Origin: Flavobacteriaceae bacterium
Lineage (GTDB): Bacteria > Bacteroidota > Bacteroidia > Flavobacteriales > Flavobacteriaceae
Reading direction: 5' to 3'
Assembly: GCA_014075215.1 (NCBI GenBank)
Contig: CP046177.1
Span: 2,852,501-2,916,500, forward strand
DNA: 64,000 nucleotides
Made by a program: the position numbers and the translations under genes. The notes under the pieces are model-generated. The model worked only from the letters and a program-made list of their open reading frames with translations, was not told where the DNA came from and did not search any database. Positions 52,634 to 61,534 of this stretch are shown here, one piece after another. How positions within the stretch are numbered: the stretch's first letter is position 1; each line of letters starts with the position of its first letter.

Positions 52634-54664
52634 CTATTGATCAGGTGTTAAAAAATTATAATTTTTCGAATAAAATAGCATTTGCTCTTCGAAATCTTTA
52701 GGTTGATTTATAGAAATTTCAGTAATATTACCATCGTCATCGGTAACAGGCTTCAATACCGGATTTACAAAACCACTGTAGGGTGCCGAGGTAAATTGCT
52801 TATTACGATTGAGGATATCTTTGTGTATCTGTTGGTCTACCTTTACACCATATCCTTCTACCAGTGCTTTTGCTGCTTCAAAATCACCTTCGGATTTGAT
52901 ACGTTGTGTTTCTCTTAATAAACGTCCAAAAATTTGACGTAACTTATCATAATCGTTGATATTGAAATAGGTTTTTCCATTTTTCATCACTTTTTCAATT
53001 ACATTTTCTTTTGCTCCCTGTTCAAAAGCCCAGGCGGAAACCCACTGGCGGTTTACCATATGGTCTTCTTCAACATCATCTCCTAATTTAAGCCTGATTA
53101 ACTGTGTCAATAATCCATTTCTGATATAGCCGTCATAAGCTGCCATTCCTAATTTTTTCCAATCATCTGTCAGACCTAATTCCTGTATTTTGGGATCCAT
53201 TAAATAATAGAGTCCAACCAAATCAGCTCTTCCCTCTTCCATGGTAGAAGCATAGTGTTGCAACGTTTCTTTAGGTTGCCCCACCCCTTCATTAATAACT
53301 CCGGACGCATGCCCTACCACCTCATGTAAAGCCGTGTGTAACTTATCTGCAGTCTGGCCATATGCTAATTCCAAATCTATTTCTTCCTGGTCATGTGCAA
53401 ATTCTTTTAATCTTCCGGAACCTCCGGCATTATTGTACGCTGCAATAATATTACCTAATGAAACAGATTTCGAGCCGTGTTGCTGACGAATCCAGTTGTT
53501 ATTTGGTAAATTGACTCCAATGGGGGTACTGGGTGATGCATCTCCTGCTTCTCCTGCTACATTTACCGTTTTATATGAAACACCAACCACATTTTCCTTT
53601 TTGTGTTCATCTTGCAGAGGCGAGTTGTCTTCAAACCATTGTGCATTCTCAGATAATACGGCCATCTTACGGGACATATCAAAATCTTTTATCTCTACTA
53701 TGGTTTCATAAGAACCTCTATATCCTTTCGGATCATTATATACTTCTACAAAACCATTAATCCAGTCAATATTTCCTTCTGTTGATGTTACCCAAGCTAT
53801 ACAGTAGGCATCCCACGTATCCAGGCTCCCTGTTTTATAATAGCTTACCAACAATTCCAATGCTTTTGCCTGTTTTTCATTCTCTGCCACTTCTTTTGCT
53901 TTTGCTAGCCATCCGATAATTTGATCTATGGCACTGCCATACATACCACCGGATTTCCATACTTTCTCCACCAGTTTTCCATCCTCTCTTACCAATTTGG
54001 AGTTTAATCCTGCTTCTACAGGCATTCCTTCAGGGCCTCTATATGCTGTTTTGTAGAATGTAACCACATCTTCATCGGTAATATCCGGGCCGTAAAAATT
54101 AACTGCAGATGCCAAAATATTGTCAACACCTTCTTTTTTATTTACCTTTTTATTGTCCACATCATTAAACAGTATATCAACAATTTCTTTAGCCAATGCC
54201 GTATTTGATTCTTTTAATAGAACATCTTCAAAATAAGCTTTGCTGAATCCGGGTTTTATTTTATCATTTGAATAGTGATGATGAATTCCGTTTGAAAACC
54301 AAATTCTTTTTAAATAGGTTTTAAAAGCTTTATAGTCATCGGTGTTTTTATCACCCGGAAAATGAGCATTGATATTTTCAAGAGCTGTTCTGATGGTCAA
54401 ATTATACCGATAATTCTGATCCCACATGATATCTCTACCTGCCAAACCCGCCTGAGTTAAATAGTACACCAGTTTTTTCTCTTTAAGTGTAAGTTCATCA
54501 AACCCCGGTATTTGGTATCGCAATATCCTGAGGTCAGCAAATTGTTCTGCTACGTGGTCGAATGGATCATTATTAGTAGCTTTTGTGTCAGCCTTTTTAT
54601 CTTGATTACAAGAAAATAAAATAACACCAACTACCAGGGCAAGAATGATTTGTTTTAATTTCAT
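52634..54664 (-). CDS. Dipeptidyl-peptidase III-like M49 metallopeptidase lipoprotein
   Basis: 676 residues. The signal peptide ends with lipobox LFSC (Cys20), so the enzyme is lipid-anchored. The zinc motif HEVVGH (in LHTALHEVVGHASG) and the second-shell EEGRADLVGLYY are those of peptidase family M49. It removes dipeptides from oligopeptides. The ATG at 54664 (MKLKQIILALVV) is chosen because the longer frame upstream overlaps the promoter and the tag gene. Confidence 0.92.
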   Translation of the reverse strand: MKLKQIILALVVGVILFSCNQDKKADTKATNNDPFDHVAEQFADLRILRYQIPGFDELTLKEKKLVYYLTQAGLAGRDIMWDQNYRYNLTIRTALENINAHFPGDKNTDDYKAFKTYLKRIWFSNGIHHHYSNDKIKPGFSKAYFEDVLLKESNTALAKEIVDILFNDVDNKKVNKKEGVDNILASAVNFYGPDITDEDVVTFYKTAYRGPEGMPVEAGLNSKLVREDGKLVEKVWKSGGMYGSAIDQIIGWLAKAKEVAENEKQAKALELLVSYYKTGSLDTWDAYCIAWVTSTEGNIDWINGFVEVYNDPKGYRGSYETIVEIKDFDMSRKMAVLSENAQWFEDNSPLQDEHKKENVVGVSYKTVNVAGEAGDASPSTPIGVNLPNNNWIRQQHGSKSVSLGNIIAAYNNAGGSGRLKEFAHDQEEIDLELAYGQTADKLHTALHEVVGHASGVINEGVGQPKETLQHYASTMEEGRADLVGLYYLMDPKIQELGLTDDWKKLGMAAYDGYIRNGLLTQLIRLKLGDDVEEDHMVNRQWVSAWAFEQGAKENVIEKVMKNGKTYFNINDYDKLRQIFGRLLRETQRIKSEGDFEAAKALVEGYGVKVDQQIHKDILNRNKQFTSAPYSGFVNPVLKPVTDDDGNITEISINQPKDFEEQMLFYSKNYNFLTPDQ

Positions 54665-54690
54665 TTTATGATTGGTTTTAATTTGGTCTG

Positions 54691-54698
54691 CAAATGTA
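54691..54698 (-). promoter_or_regulatory. -7 element of the M49 peptidase gene
   Basis: Reads TACATTTG on the minus strand, 27 bases upstream of the start codon. Confidence 0.5.
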
Positions 54699-54705
54699 CT
54701 ATTTT

Positions 54706-55266
54706 TTATACTTCTTTGTAGCGAAAGCAATCTGTTGTATGGTCATTTACGATTCCCACTGCCTGCATATATGCATATATTACCGTAGATCCTACAAATT
54801 TAAATCCTCTTTTTTTTAAATCTTTTGAAATGATATCCGATACTGCTGTAGTAGCCGGTACTTCTTCCTTCTTATGAAATGCATTTACAATGGGTTTTCC
54901 GTCAGTAAACCCCCATATATAGTTGGAGAAAGTTCCAAATATCTCTTGTATTCTCATAAATGCTTGTGCATTAGATATCGTTGCTCTGATTTTTAGCTTG
55001 TTTCTGATAATTCCTTCATTCCGGAGCAATGACTCAAATTTAGATTCCGGATATACTGCTATTTTTTTATAATCGAAATGATCGAATGCTTCTCTGAAGT
55101 TCTCTCTTTTCTTAAGAACCGTTATCCAGCTTAAACCTGCCTGAAAAGTTTCCAATATCAAAAACTCAAAAAGACGATCATCGTCATAGACAGGTACTCC
55201 CCACTCTGTATCATGGTATGCATTATATAACGGATCTTCACTTACCCAAAAACACCTTTTCTTCAT
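54706..55266 (-). CDS. tag: DNA-3-methyladenine glycosylase I
   Basis: 186 residues. CFWVSEDPLYNAYHDTEWGVPV is the Tag signature with the N-terminal zinc-binding Cys and the catalytic-region Glu; FEFLILETFQAGLSW and GFKFVGSTVIYAYMQAVGIVNDH (C-terminal His) complete it. It excises 3-methyladenine from DNA. The ATG at 55266 gives the standard length; the upstream extension is not conserved. Confidence 0.94.
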   Translation of the reverse strand: MKKRCFWVSEDPLYNAYHDTEWGVPVYDDDRLFEFLILETFQAGLSWITVLKKRENFREAFDHFDYKKIAVYPESKFESLLRNEGIIRNKLKIRATISNAQAFMRIQEIFGTFSNYIWGFTDGKPIVNAFHKKEEVPATTAVSDIISKDLKKRGFKFVGSTVIYAYMQAVGIVNDHTTDCFRYKEV

Positions 55267-55391
55267 TGATTTAATAAATTTTAATAGGTTTAATCTTTGT
55301 TTTACCTGTTGTTTACATACAAACTCATTTTGACTTTTTCTATTTCCGGAATAAGCCAGGTAGCATATATTTTTGATTTTATAAATATAAG

Positions 55392-55553
55392 GAGGCCTTT
55401 GCAAAATAGTGATATATTCTGTATTGAAATTGATTTGACTTCAAATTTCTTCTTTCTCGAAAATTTTAAATCCTCAAAACCAATGGGTTATTCCGGTTGA
55501 AAATTTTCTTCGGGCGTCGAATTTTTTTGTCAAATCAATGCTGCAAAGGTCTC
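55392..55553 (-). mobile_element. Repeat B full-length copy (inverted relative to copy 1)
   Basis: 162 bp, ends GAGGCCTTTGCA and TGCAAAGGTCTC, flanked by the perfect 8-bp duplication AATATAAG (55384..55391 and 55554..55561). This is the best evidence that repeat B transposes as a unit. Confidence 0.82.
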
Positions 55554-55638
55554 AATATAAGTTTTCCTTATAAAATGTTAAAGTTTTATGATAAGTGGTA
55601 TTTTTTTCGGAACTTTATAAAATTAAAATTAGTTGACT

Positions 55639-56070
55639 ATGAGGTATATCGTTAGAATAACAGGTATCTTTTGTGTAGTTTTATATATTTGGAATTGTAG
55701 TTCTTCTCAGATAGAGACCAAATCGAAAAAAGAAGAACCTGTCGTTATTGCAAACGACAGTTTAGAGTATGAAATTATAATTATTGATGTAGGTTTTAAT
55801 ACCTATTTGAATACTATTGCAAAACCGCCGGGATATCATAACCAAACCTATTTGGAATTAAAAAACAGAAATTATGTAATTGCCTGGAATTACAGGGCTA
55901 GAAATATCCCCAGATTTAATGAAGGTATCTATGAGAATGAGATAAATTATGATCCTTCTATTGACTATGGATATGATGTAAATTACAAATTGTTTAATTA
56001 TTTTGAATTCGCGCAGCGGAAATATAACATCAGATTAATTCCCGGTTACTCCCTTCAAAACCTCAGGTAG
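55639..56070 (+). CDS. DUF6146-like lipoprotein
   Basis: 143 residues from the ATG at 55639. The signal peptide has a lipobox-like IWNC (Cys21). The conserved core EIIIIDVGFNTYLNTIAKPPGYHNQTYLE...NRNYVIAWNYRAR resembles DUF6146 proteins of Bacteroidota; function unknown. The 3' end overlaps the convergent folA gene by 36 bases. Confidence 0.75.
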   Translation: MRYIVRITGIFCVVLYIWNCSSSQIETKSKKEEPVVIANDSLEYEIIIIDVGFNTYLNTIAKPPGYHNQTYLELKNRNYVIAWNYRARNIPRFNEGIYENEINYDPSIDYGYDVNYKLFNYFEFAQRKYNIRLIPGYSLQNLR

Positions 56071-56556
56071 TTCTTTCATATAAGAAATAAAACTGTAATC
56101 GTATTTGTTTTTAGCGTCGGCTTTGAAATCTTGTTTGGAGGCCACCTTCCATACGGTTTCATCTATTTCCGGAAAAAACACATCGGCATCAAATCTCTGA
56201 TGAATTAAAGTGATATCCAATTTGTCAACCAGATCTCTTTCAATACATTGCTTATATATGGCCGCACCTCCAATAATAAAAATTTCAGATGGCCCGTCAG
56301 CAATTTCTATACCTGTTTCAATACTATTTACTACCAGGCAACCTTTTTGTTCATACAACTTATTTCTTGTAACTATAATGGTCGTTCTGTCAGGTAAGGG
56401 TTTTCCAATAGATTCAAAGGTTTTTCTTCCCATAATAATATGACTGCCTGTAGTTACTTTCTTAAACCTCTTCAGATCAGCCGGTAAATGCCAAATTAAA
56501 CCATTGTCTTTACCTAGTTCATTTCGGGTACCAATAGCTGCAATAATCGTTATCAT
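56035..56556 (-). CDS. folA: Dihydrofolate reductase
   Basis: 173 residues. IIAAIGTRNELGKDNGLIWHLPADLKRFK covers the folate-binding site (Asp27-equivalent in LPADLKRFK), HIIMGRKTFESIGKPLP the NADPH site and EIFIIGGAAIY the second nucleotide loop. It reduces dihydrofolate to tetrahydrofolate and is the usual target of trimethoprim. The length exceeds the usual form by about 10 C-terminal residues. Confidence 0.95.
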   Translation of the reverse strand: MITIIAAIGTRNELGKDNGLIWHLPADLKRFKKVTTGSHIIMGRKTFESIGKPLPDRTTIIVTRNKLYEQKGCLVVNSIETGIEIADGPSEIFIIGGAAIYKQCIERDLVDKLDITLIHQRFDADVFFPEIDETVWKVASKQDFKADAKNKYDYSFISYMKELPEVLKGVTGN

Positions 56557-56888
56557 TTTGTATTGTAACTTGAATTTACCTTTTTAACTTGAAACTTTCA
56601 AACTTTTGACTACATAAAACAACCTCCAAAATCTTCAAAAAAACAAAATTACCATAAATGTTTTTGAGATTTGATATTTTAGATAAGTTTTCAGTCAAAA
56701 TAACCGATATACGAAATCGATAGAGGGAAAAATATCATAAATAGTTAGAAAAACACAACTGATTTTTGTAAAAATGAATATAAAACAACTGCTTTTTAAG
56801 AAAATAATAATTCTTTTAAAACATAGTACATCTAGTTTGTATAAGTGATTTTGTTCTTTACATTTGCCCGAAAAATAAACAAGTAATT
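56557..56888. other. Intergenic region between folA and the E-set protein gene
   Basis: About 330 bases without a gene. It contains one copy of the CTTTCAAACTTT-type tract (56571..56615) and the promoter at 56836..56866. Confidence 0.55.
56836..56866 (+). promoter_or_regulatory. Promoter of the E-set protein gene
   Basis: TTTG at 56836..56839 and TACATTTG at 56859..56866 with a 19-base spacer, a textbook Bacteroidota promoter, 22 bases upstream of the start codon. Confidence 0.7.
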
Positions 56889-57185
56889 ATGGCTATTAAA
56901 AAACAATTTTTAAAAAGCAAACCCATTTGTAAAGTAACTTTTTCAGTTGAAGCTAAAGAAGCTAAGCATGTTTCCGTAGTAGGAAATTTTAATGATTGGA
57001 ATACAAGTTCTACCAGCTTGAAAAAACTTAAAAACGGTACCTTCAAAGGAACTGTGGATTTGGAAACCGAAAATTCATATGAATTTAGATATGTTGTGGA
57101 CGGTACATATATAAATGACGATCACGCCGACGGATATGTTTGGAATGATTTTGCTGCCGCAGACAATAGTGTCTTAAATGTATAG
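56889..57185 (+). CDS. Early-set (isoamylase N/AMPK-CBM-like) domain protein
   Basis: 98 residues, a single Ig-like domain: CKVTFSVEAKEAKHVSVVGNFNDWN is the glycogen-binding E-set signature (VGxFNxW), ending YEFRYVVDGTYINDD. Relatives bind glucans; in Bacteroidota such stand-alone domains are common and cytoplasmic. No enzyme domain is attached. Confidence 0.86.
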   Translation: MAIKKQFLKSKPICKVTFSVEAKEAKHVSVVGNFNDWNTSSTSLKKLKNGTFKGTVDLETENSYEFRYVVDGTYINDDHADGYVWNDFAAADNSVLNV

Positions 57186-57188
57186 TTA

Positions 57189-57235
57189 AGAATCTCCGCT
57201 TTTAATTAAGAATTTTAAATTAAAAGACGGGGATT
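57189..57235 (+). terminator. Long hairpin after the E-set gene
   Basis: An approximately 18-bp stem, GAATCTCCG-CTTTTAATT against AATTAAAAG-A-CGGGGATTC, begins just after the stop codon. No T-run follows, so it may stabilise or end the message by another route. Confidence 0.45.
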
Positions 57236-57376
57236 CGTACTCGTATTAGAATTAAGAATCAAAACAGTCATGGTTTTTGGTTGCAGAGTCAATAGGTTTA
57301 AATAATGACATTATAATTCCCCCAAAAAATCGGACAGTAATTTAAGTTAGATTTTTAATTATAAATTTACTGTATC

Positions 57377-57574
57377 ATGAGTAGAAGAAGATTCACGTCA
57401 GAGTTTAAATTCAAGGTGTTTTTAGAATCCTTGAGCGAGCGTTATACGATTCAAGAGTTGGGTCGTAAATATGAGATCCATCCAACCCAAATTACCAATT
57501 GGAAGGCTCAATTTTTAAAAAATGGTCAAGCTGTATTTGATCGTCCGGTAAAGGATTCAAAAACAGAGTCATAA
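57377..57574 (+). CDS. IS3-family OrfA (type 1), ended early by a stop
   Basis: 65 residues: helix-turn-helix MSRRRFTSEFKFKVF...IQELGRKYEIHPTQITNWKAQF. It stops at TAA after KDSKTES, but the same frame continues beyond it as EKEDRYLKKIGQQKMEIDFLKKALS up to the OrfB start, so a sense codon has probably mutated to a stop. The other copy has the same stop, so the mutation predates their spread. Confidence 0.82.
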   Translation: MSRRRFTSEFKFKVFLESLSERYTIQELGRKYEIHPTQITNWKAQFLKNGQAVFDRPVKDSKTES

Positions 57575-57648
57575 GAGAAAGAAGATCGTTATTTAAAGAA
57601 GATCGGTCAGCAAAAGATGGAGATTGATTTTTTAAAGAAAGCCTTGTC

Positions 57649-58515
57649 ATGAATAAGAGTTCAAAACAGCGTAAAGAACAGGTTGACAAGGCAAGTAAGC
57701 TGTCTATTGTAAAGCAATGTGATTTATTACAAATTCATCGTAGTAGTGTGTATTACATTCCAAAGGGAGAGAGTTCATTGAATCTGGAGATCATGAGATT
57801 GATAGATGAGGAGCATCTGCTTCACCCATGGCTTGGAGTTCCTCGTATAACTACTTGGCTCAATATGGATAAGGGTTATAAGATCAACAAAAAGCGCATA
57901 GAACGCCTTTACAGACTCATGGGGTTGTCTGCCGTTGGCCCCAAGCCTAATACTTCCAAAAGAGGTAAAGGGGCTTTGCATAGAATCTATAAGTACCTGT
58001 TGAGTAAGTTAAAGATTAGACATTCCAATCAAGTGTGGGCAATGGATATTACCTACATTCCAGTTCAGGGAGGGTATTTGTATTTATGTGCTATTATAGA
58101 CCTTTACAGTCGTTATGTAGTGGGTTGGTCATTATCCAACACGATGACAAGTAACCGGTGCAGAGAAACCTTACAAGAGGCTATTGAAAAACATGGAAAA
58201 CCAGAGATTCTCAATACAGATAAGGGGAGTCAGTTTACTGCCTATGAGTTCTGCGATTGGGTAACTCATCCTGATAGAGCCATCAAGCTCAGTATGGATG
58301 GTAAAGGAAGAGCTATTGATAATATTTTCATTGAACGATTATGGCGTAGTGTCAAATACGAACATGTATATTTGTTTCCAGCTAGTGACGGTAGAGAATG
58401 TTATAGAGGTTTAAAGGAGTATTTCGAGTATTACAATACACAAAGAATACATCAAAGTATCGGTAATCAACATCCTCAAACCATTTATCAACAAACCCTA
58501 AAAATAGCAGCATGA
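57649..58515 (+). CDS. IS3-family transposase OrfB (type 1, copy 2)
   Basis: 288 residues, intact DDE domain (WAMDITYIP, LNTDKGSQFT, FIERLWRSVKYE). It differs by two residues from copy 1. It overlaps the end of the interrupted OrfA frame. Confidence 0.9.
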   Translation: MNKSSKQRKEQVDKASKLSIVKQCDLLQIHRSSVYYIPKGESSLNLEIMRLIDEEHLLHPWLGVPRITTWLNMDKGYKINKKRIERLYRLMGLSAVGPKPNTSKRGKGALHRIYKYLLSKLKIRHSNQVWAMDITYIPVQGGYLYLCAIIDLYSRYVVGWSLSNTMTSNRCRETLQEAIEKHGKPEILNTDKGSQFTAYEFCDWVTHPDRAIKLSMDGKGRAIDNIFIERLWRSVKYEHVYLFPASDGRECYRGLKEYFEYYNTQRIHQSIGNQHPQTIYQQTLKIAA

Positions 58516-58647
58516 GATATGATGATACTTTGGGGAGTTATTCACAAAAAATGAGAGTTATCAGTCTCCTCCCGGACCCCCCTCTTTCAACATCATTATC
58601 TCATTTAAGTTTTAATAAAATCTGTCCTATCAATGGGGGGAATTATA

Positions 58648-58875
58648 GTAGCATTTCTTAATTCCAGTTTTGGGCAATTACAACTGGAAAGAATATCAAG
58701 CGGTTCAATATTACAAAGTATCAGGTCTTCTGACTTGAAAAAAATTATGGTAATCCTTCCGCCGATAGATGTTCAAATCAAAATTGGTTCGGAAATAAAA
58801 AATGCTGTTTATGCAAAAGCGGAAACTAGAAAAAAATTGAAAAATGCAGATAAACAAATCGGTAAATTACTATAA
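58648..58875 (+). pseudogene. C-terminal fragment of type I restriction specificity subunit HsdS
   Basis: About 75 codons: VAFLNSSFGQLQLERISSGSILQSIRSSDLKKIMVILPPIDVQIKIGSEI... The segment S-G-S-ILQSIRSSDLKKIMVILPP is the end of an HsdS target-recognition domain and the rest its coiled-coil spacer. The 5' part is replaced by the IS3 end. No hsdM or hsdR is in the window. Confidence 0.75.
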
Positions 58876-59006
58876 ACAATGCAAAGCATTTACACCAAGA
58901 CTGATTGACAAACTGAATGGAAAATGTACGATCTTATTTCGTAAACTAGCAGTATTACTAAGCTCGCTACAAACTCTGGATATGCAACAAAAAATGGTAC
59001 AAAAAG

Positions 59007-59876
59007 TTAAGCTACATTTTTGATTTGATATAATTTTTCAAATTCGATGATATTTTTGTAACCAAGAGCAGAATGTCTTCTGTATCTGTTGTACCAAGTT
59101 TCTATGTATTCAAAGACTTTAATTTGAAGACTTTTGTTGGATATAAACTTATTGTCTATCATTAGTTCTGTTTTGATTGTTTTAAAAAAAGATTCAGCTA
59201 CTGCATTATCCCAACAGTTTCCTTTTCTACTCATACTGGGTGTTACATGATAACTTTTAAGGATATTAACAAACGCATGAGATGCGTATTGTACACCTCG
59301 ATCAGAATGAAAAATCATACCTTCACAAGGCATTCTGTTGTTTACAGCCATTCTCCATGCAGCAATGATAGTTTGTCTTGCTTTGAGTCCATTGCTCAAA
59401 GACCAACCAATGACTTTACGATCAAACAGGTCAATAATTACCGTTAAGTACAGCCATCCTTGTGCAGTCTTTAAATAGGTAATATCAGAAACCCATTTCT
59501 GTGCAGCAGCGGTAGCTTTAAAATCTCTATCCAATACATTATCAGCTACTGGATATTGATGCTTAGAATCTGTCGTGACAACAAATTTCTTTTTACGAAC
59601 TGCTTTAATCCCGTGTTTTTTCATCAATCGTGCTACCCTAGACCTAGATACTTTAAACCCTTTAGCTTTGAGTTCCTCTGTAATTCTAGGACTTCCATAA
59701 GTAGATTTACTTCGCTCACAGATACGGTGAATCTCAGAGAGTAGCATACGATTTTTTCCATCTCTATCTGATGGAACATAATTCTTACTCCTGTAATAAC
59801 TGTTTCTACTAATTTTAAAAATTTTACACATCTTCCCAACCGGATATTCTCTACTGTAATCTTTGATAAATTTCAA
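59007..59876 (-). CDS. IS3-family transposase OrfB (type 3)
   Basis: 289 residues. HTH_21 domain (SEIHRICERSKSTYGSPRITEEL), then integrase core with Asp in WVSDITYLKT, Asp in IFHSDRGVQYAS and Glu in AVAESFFKTIKTELM. The frame starts with a TTG overlapping the OrfA stop; the active protein is probably an OrfAB fusion made by -1 slippage at the TTAAAAAAGG run near 59915. Confidence 0.92.
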   Translation of the reverse strand: MKFIKDYSREYPVGKMCKIFKISRNSYYRSKNYVPSDRDGKNRMLLSEIHRICERSKSTYGSPRITEELKAKGFKVSRSRVARLMKKHGIKAVRKKKFVVTTDSKHQYPVADNVLDRDFKATAAAQKWVSDITYLKTAQGWLYLTVIIDLFDRKVIGWSLSNGLKARQTIIAAWRMAVNNRMPCEGMIFHSDRGVQYASHAFVNILKSYHVTPSMSRKGNCWDNAVAESFFKTIKTELMIDNKFISNKSLQIKVFEYIETWYNRYRRHSALGYKNIIEFEKLYQIKNVA

Positions 59877-60172
59877 TACTTCCGATCGCTCTTGGAGAAG
59901 ATGCTCACGGCCTTTTTTAAGATATCCCGCTCCATGGTAACATCCTTGAGCTGTTTACGTAATCGCTCTAACTCTTTCTGATCTTCTGTGAGTTGTTTGA
60001 CGCCATTACCGCTAAAAGCTAAATCAGGACGCTGTTCTAATTCTCTACGCCATCTGTAAATAAGATCTGCACTGATTCCCAATTCCATGGCAATCTGCTT
60101 TGTGTTACCTCGTACATTGCTTAATTCTACTGCTTTAATTTTAAACTCTTTACTGTATTTTCTTCGTTTCAT
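59873..60172 (-). CDS. IS3-family OrfA (type 3)
   Basis: 99 residues: HTH (RRKYSKEFKIKAVEL, GISADLIYRWRREL) and leucine zipper (KELERLRKQLKDVTMERDILKKA). Intact. It ends in overlap with OrfB. Confidence 0.9.
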   Translation of the reverse strand: MKRRKYSKEFKIKAVELSNVRGNTKQIAMELGISADLIYRWRRELEQRPDLAFSGNGVKQLTEDQKELERLRKQLKDVTMERDILKKAVSIFSKSDRKY

Positions 60173-60229
60173 ATGGTTAAGTTATTTTAGATAAAATTAG
60201 CTTAACTCTTTGTCACTCTAAATGTAGCA

Positions 60230-60547
60230 AGTCCACTCTTTAATTCGGCTAAAATTATCGTTTAAGTAATTATCTTAAATATCTGTTAAACTCTTATATA
60301 TACCGTAACACAACAAATTTTATACAGTCTTATGTGTAGAAACAAATTATAAACCTAAAAAATATAATAAGATGATAAATAGTAATATTTCCATAAAAAA
60401 GAACCAGAATGAAGCCCTAAATTCCAAAAGATTAATTTGGAATACCAGAAGAAATTATAACTATAAGTTTAGAACGGCTTACTTTAGTTAGTTACAGCAT
60501 AATTAGTTAGTTTTTAATAGTGAGAAAGGGTTAAAATAGTTAATGTT
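60230..60547. other. Intergenic region; one possible small ORF
   Basis: About 318 bases, AT-rich. The frame 60372..60491 (+) could encode 39 residues (MINSNISIKKNQNEALNSKR...) but has no supporting family and may be chance. No terminator or promoter is clear. Confidence 0.4.
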
Positions 60548-61360
60548 TTAGCCTTTTTTCTTTTTTTCGGGAAGCTTGCTTCGCTCTATTTTACCCTTTT
60601 TAAGAGCTTTGTAATTTTCATAACAATCAAGAATAGCTTCAATCATTTGCAGGTCACTGGCTTTTTTAGTAAAATAATCGGAATAATTACAGTCAGATAT
60701 CAGCTCCATCAGTTCTTGCCTATCCATTTCCAGGTATTCCATCATAATTTCACGGTCAAATTTACCGGCCATAATTTTACGTAAATTATCTTCCTTCTTT
60801 ATTTTTTGAAGTTTTTGAAGTTGTTTGGGCTTTTTCCCAAAATGATTATATAAAAAGTCTACCGGTTGAAACAATGCAGTCAAAGGAGATTTAAAATTTC
60901 TTGCTTTAAGCCGGCCGATTTCATAGGTCTGTGGTAGTCCGTTTATTCTTATTCGTGTAAATTTATCTTTGGGAACCTGTTTTACATCAATCTCCAAAAC
61001 ACCTATAAGTTTGGTTGATTTAATAATGACCTCTTTTACTTCTTCTGCTTTCTCGTACAACTCTATTAACAATTCATTTCCTTTTAATAGATCATTCGTA
61101 ACTTTAATTTTAATAGAGGAATAACCTAAATAAGATACAATAATCGTATCATTTGCCTTAGCACTAATATCGAATAATCCTTTGTCATTGGTAATAGTAC
61201 CCACTACGGAATTTAAATTCAAGATATGAGCAGCACTCAATACTTTTTTATCCAAGGCATCTATAACCTGGCCTTTTAATGATTTTATTTCTAAAGAATC
61301 TGTTTGTGAAAAGACACCGGTTGAAAAAAGGATAAGAAAAAATAGTAGAAGTTTTCGCAT
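60548..61360 (-). CDS. Exported carboxypeptidase-regulatory-like domain protein
   Basis: 270 residues. Signal peptide (MRKLLLFFLILFSTGVFSQ), then a CarboxypepD_reg-like beta-sandwich (LKGQVIDALDKKVLSAAHILNLNSVVGTITNDKGLFDI...VSYLGYSSIKI), then a helical, Lys-rich C-terminal half. Proteins of this type sit in the periplasm or outer membrane of Bacteroidota; partner unknown. ATG at 61360 is preferred to the TTG at 61366, which overlaps the TACATTTG promoter element. Confidence 0.8.
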   Translation of the reverse strand: MRKLLLFFLILFSTGVFSQTDSLEIKSLKGQVIDALDKKVLSAAHILNLNSVVGTITNDKGLFDISAKANDTIIVSYLGYSSIKIKVTNDLLKGNELLIELYEKAEEVKEVIIKSTKLIGVLEIDVKQVPKDKFTRIRINGLPQTYEIGRLKARNFKSPLTALFQPVDFLYNHFGKKPKQLQKLQKIKKEDNLRKIMAGKFDREIMMEYLEMDRQELMELISDCNYSDYFTKKASDLQMIEAILDCYENYKALKKGKIERSKLPEKKKKG

Positions 61361-61363
61361 GTA

Positions 61364-61371
61364 CAAATGTA
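61364..61371 (-). promoter_or_regulatory. -7 element of the exported protein gene
   Basis: Reads TACATTTG on the minus strand, 3 bases upstream of the ATG at 61360, implying a leaderless message. Confidence 0.45.
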
Positions 61372-61492
61372 ACGATTAGCGCAACAATTTAAGTTAATAA
61401 ACTGTAAAAAAGAAATGGATTATCCATTATAAGAGGGCAAATTCTGTTACTACAATTTTTAATGCTGCTTTTCTCATCATCTTTAAATCATT

Positions 61493-61528
61493 AAAAAAAG
61501 GGCAGTATATTACAATTATACTACCCCT
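61493..61528 (-). terminator. Rho-independent terminator (minus strand)
   Basis: On the minus strand GGGTAGTATA pairs with TATACTGCCC and is followed by seven T. It lies just after the stop of the gene fragment at 61535. Confidence 0.7.
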
Positions 61529-61534
61529 GAATTT

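Larger units (their letters stand above)
57312..58647 (+). mobile_element. IS3-family insertion sequence (type 1), copy 2
   Basis: 1336 bp with ends TATAATTCCCCC and GGGGGGAATTATA; same element and orientation as 16521..17860. No target duplication is visible. The right end cuts into a type I restriction specificity gene fragment. Confidence 0.87.
58983..60229 (-). mobile_element. IS3-family insertion sequence (type 3, IS150-like), copy 1
   Basis: 1247 bp. The terminal repeats align as TGC(A/T)ACA...CAAA-AGTTAAGCTA on both sides. No target duplication; the left flank TGGATA is also found in front of the second copy at 62323. Confidence 0.85.
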
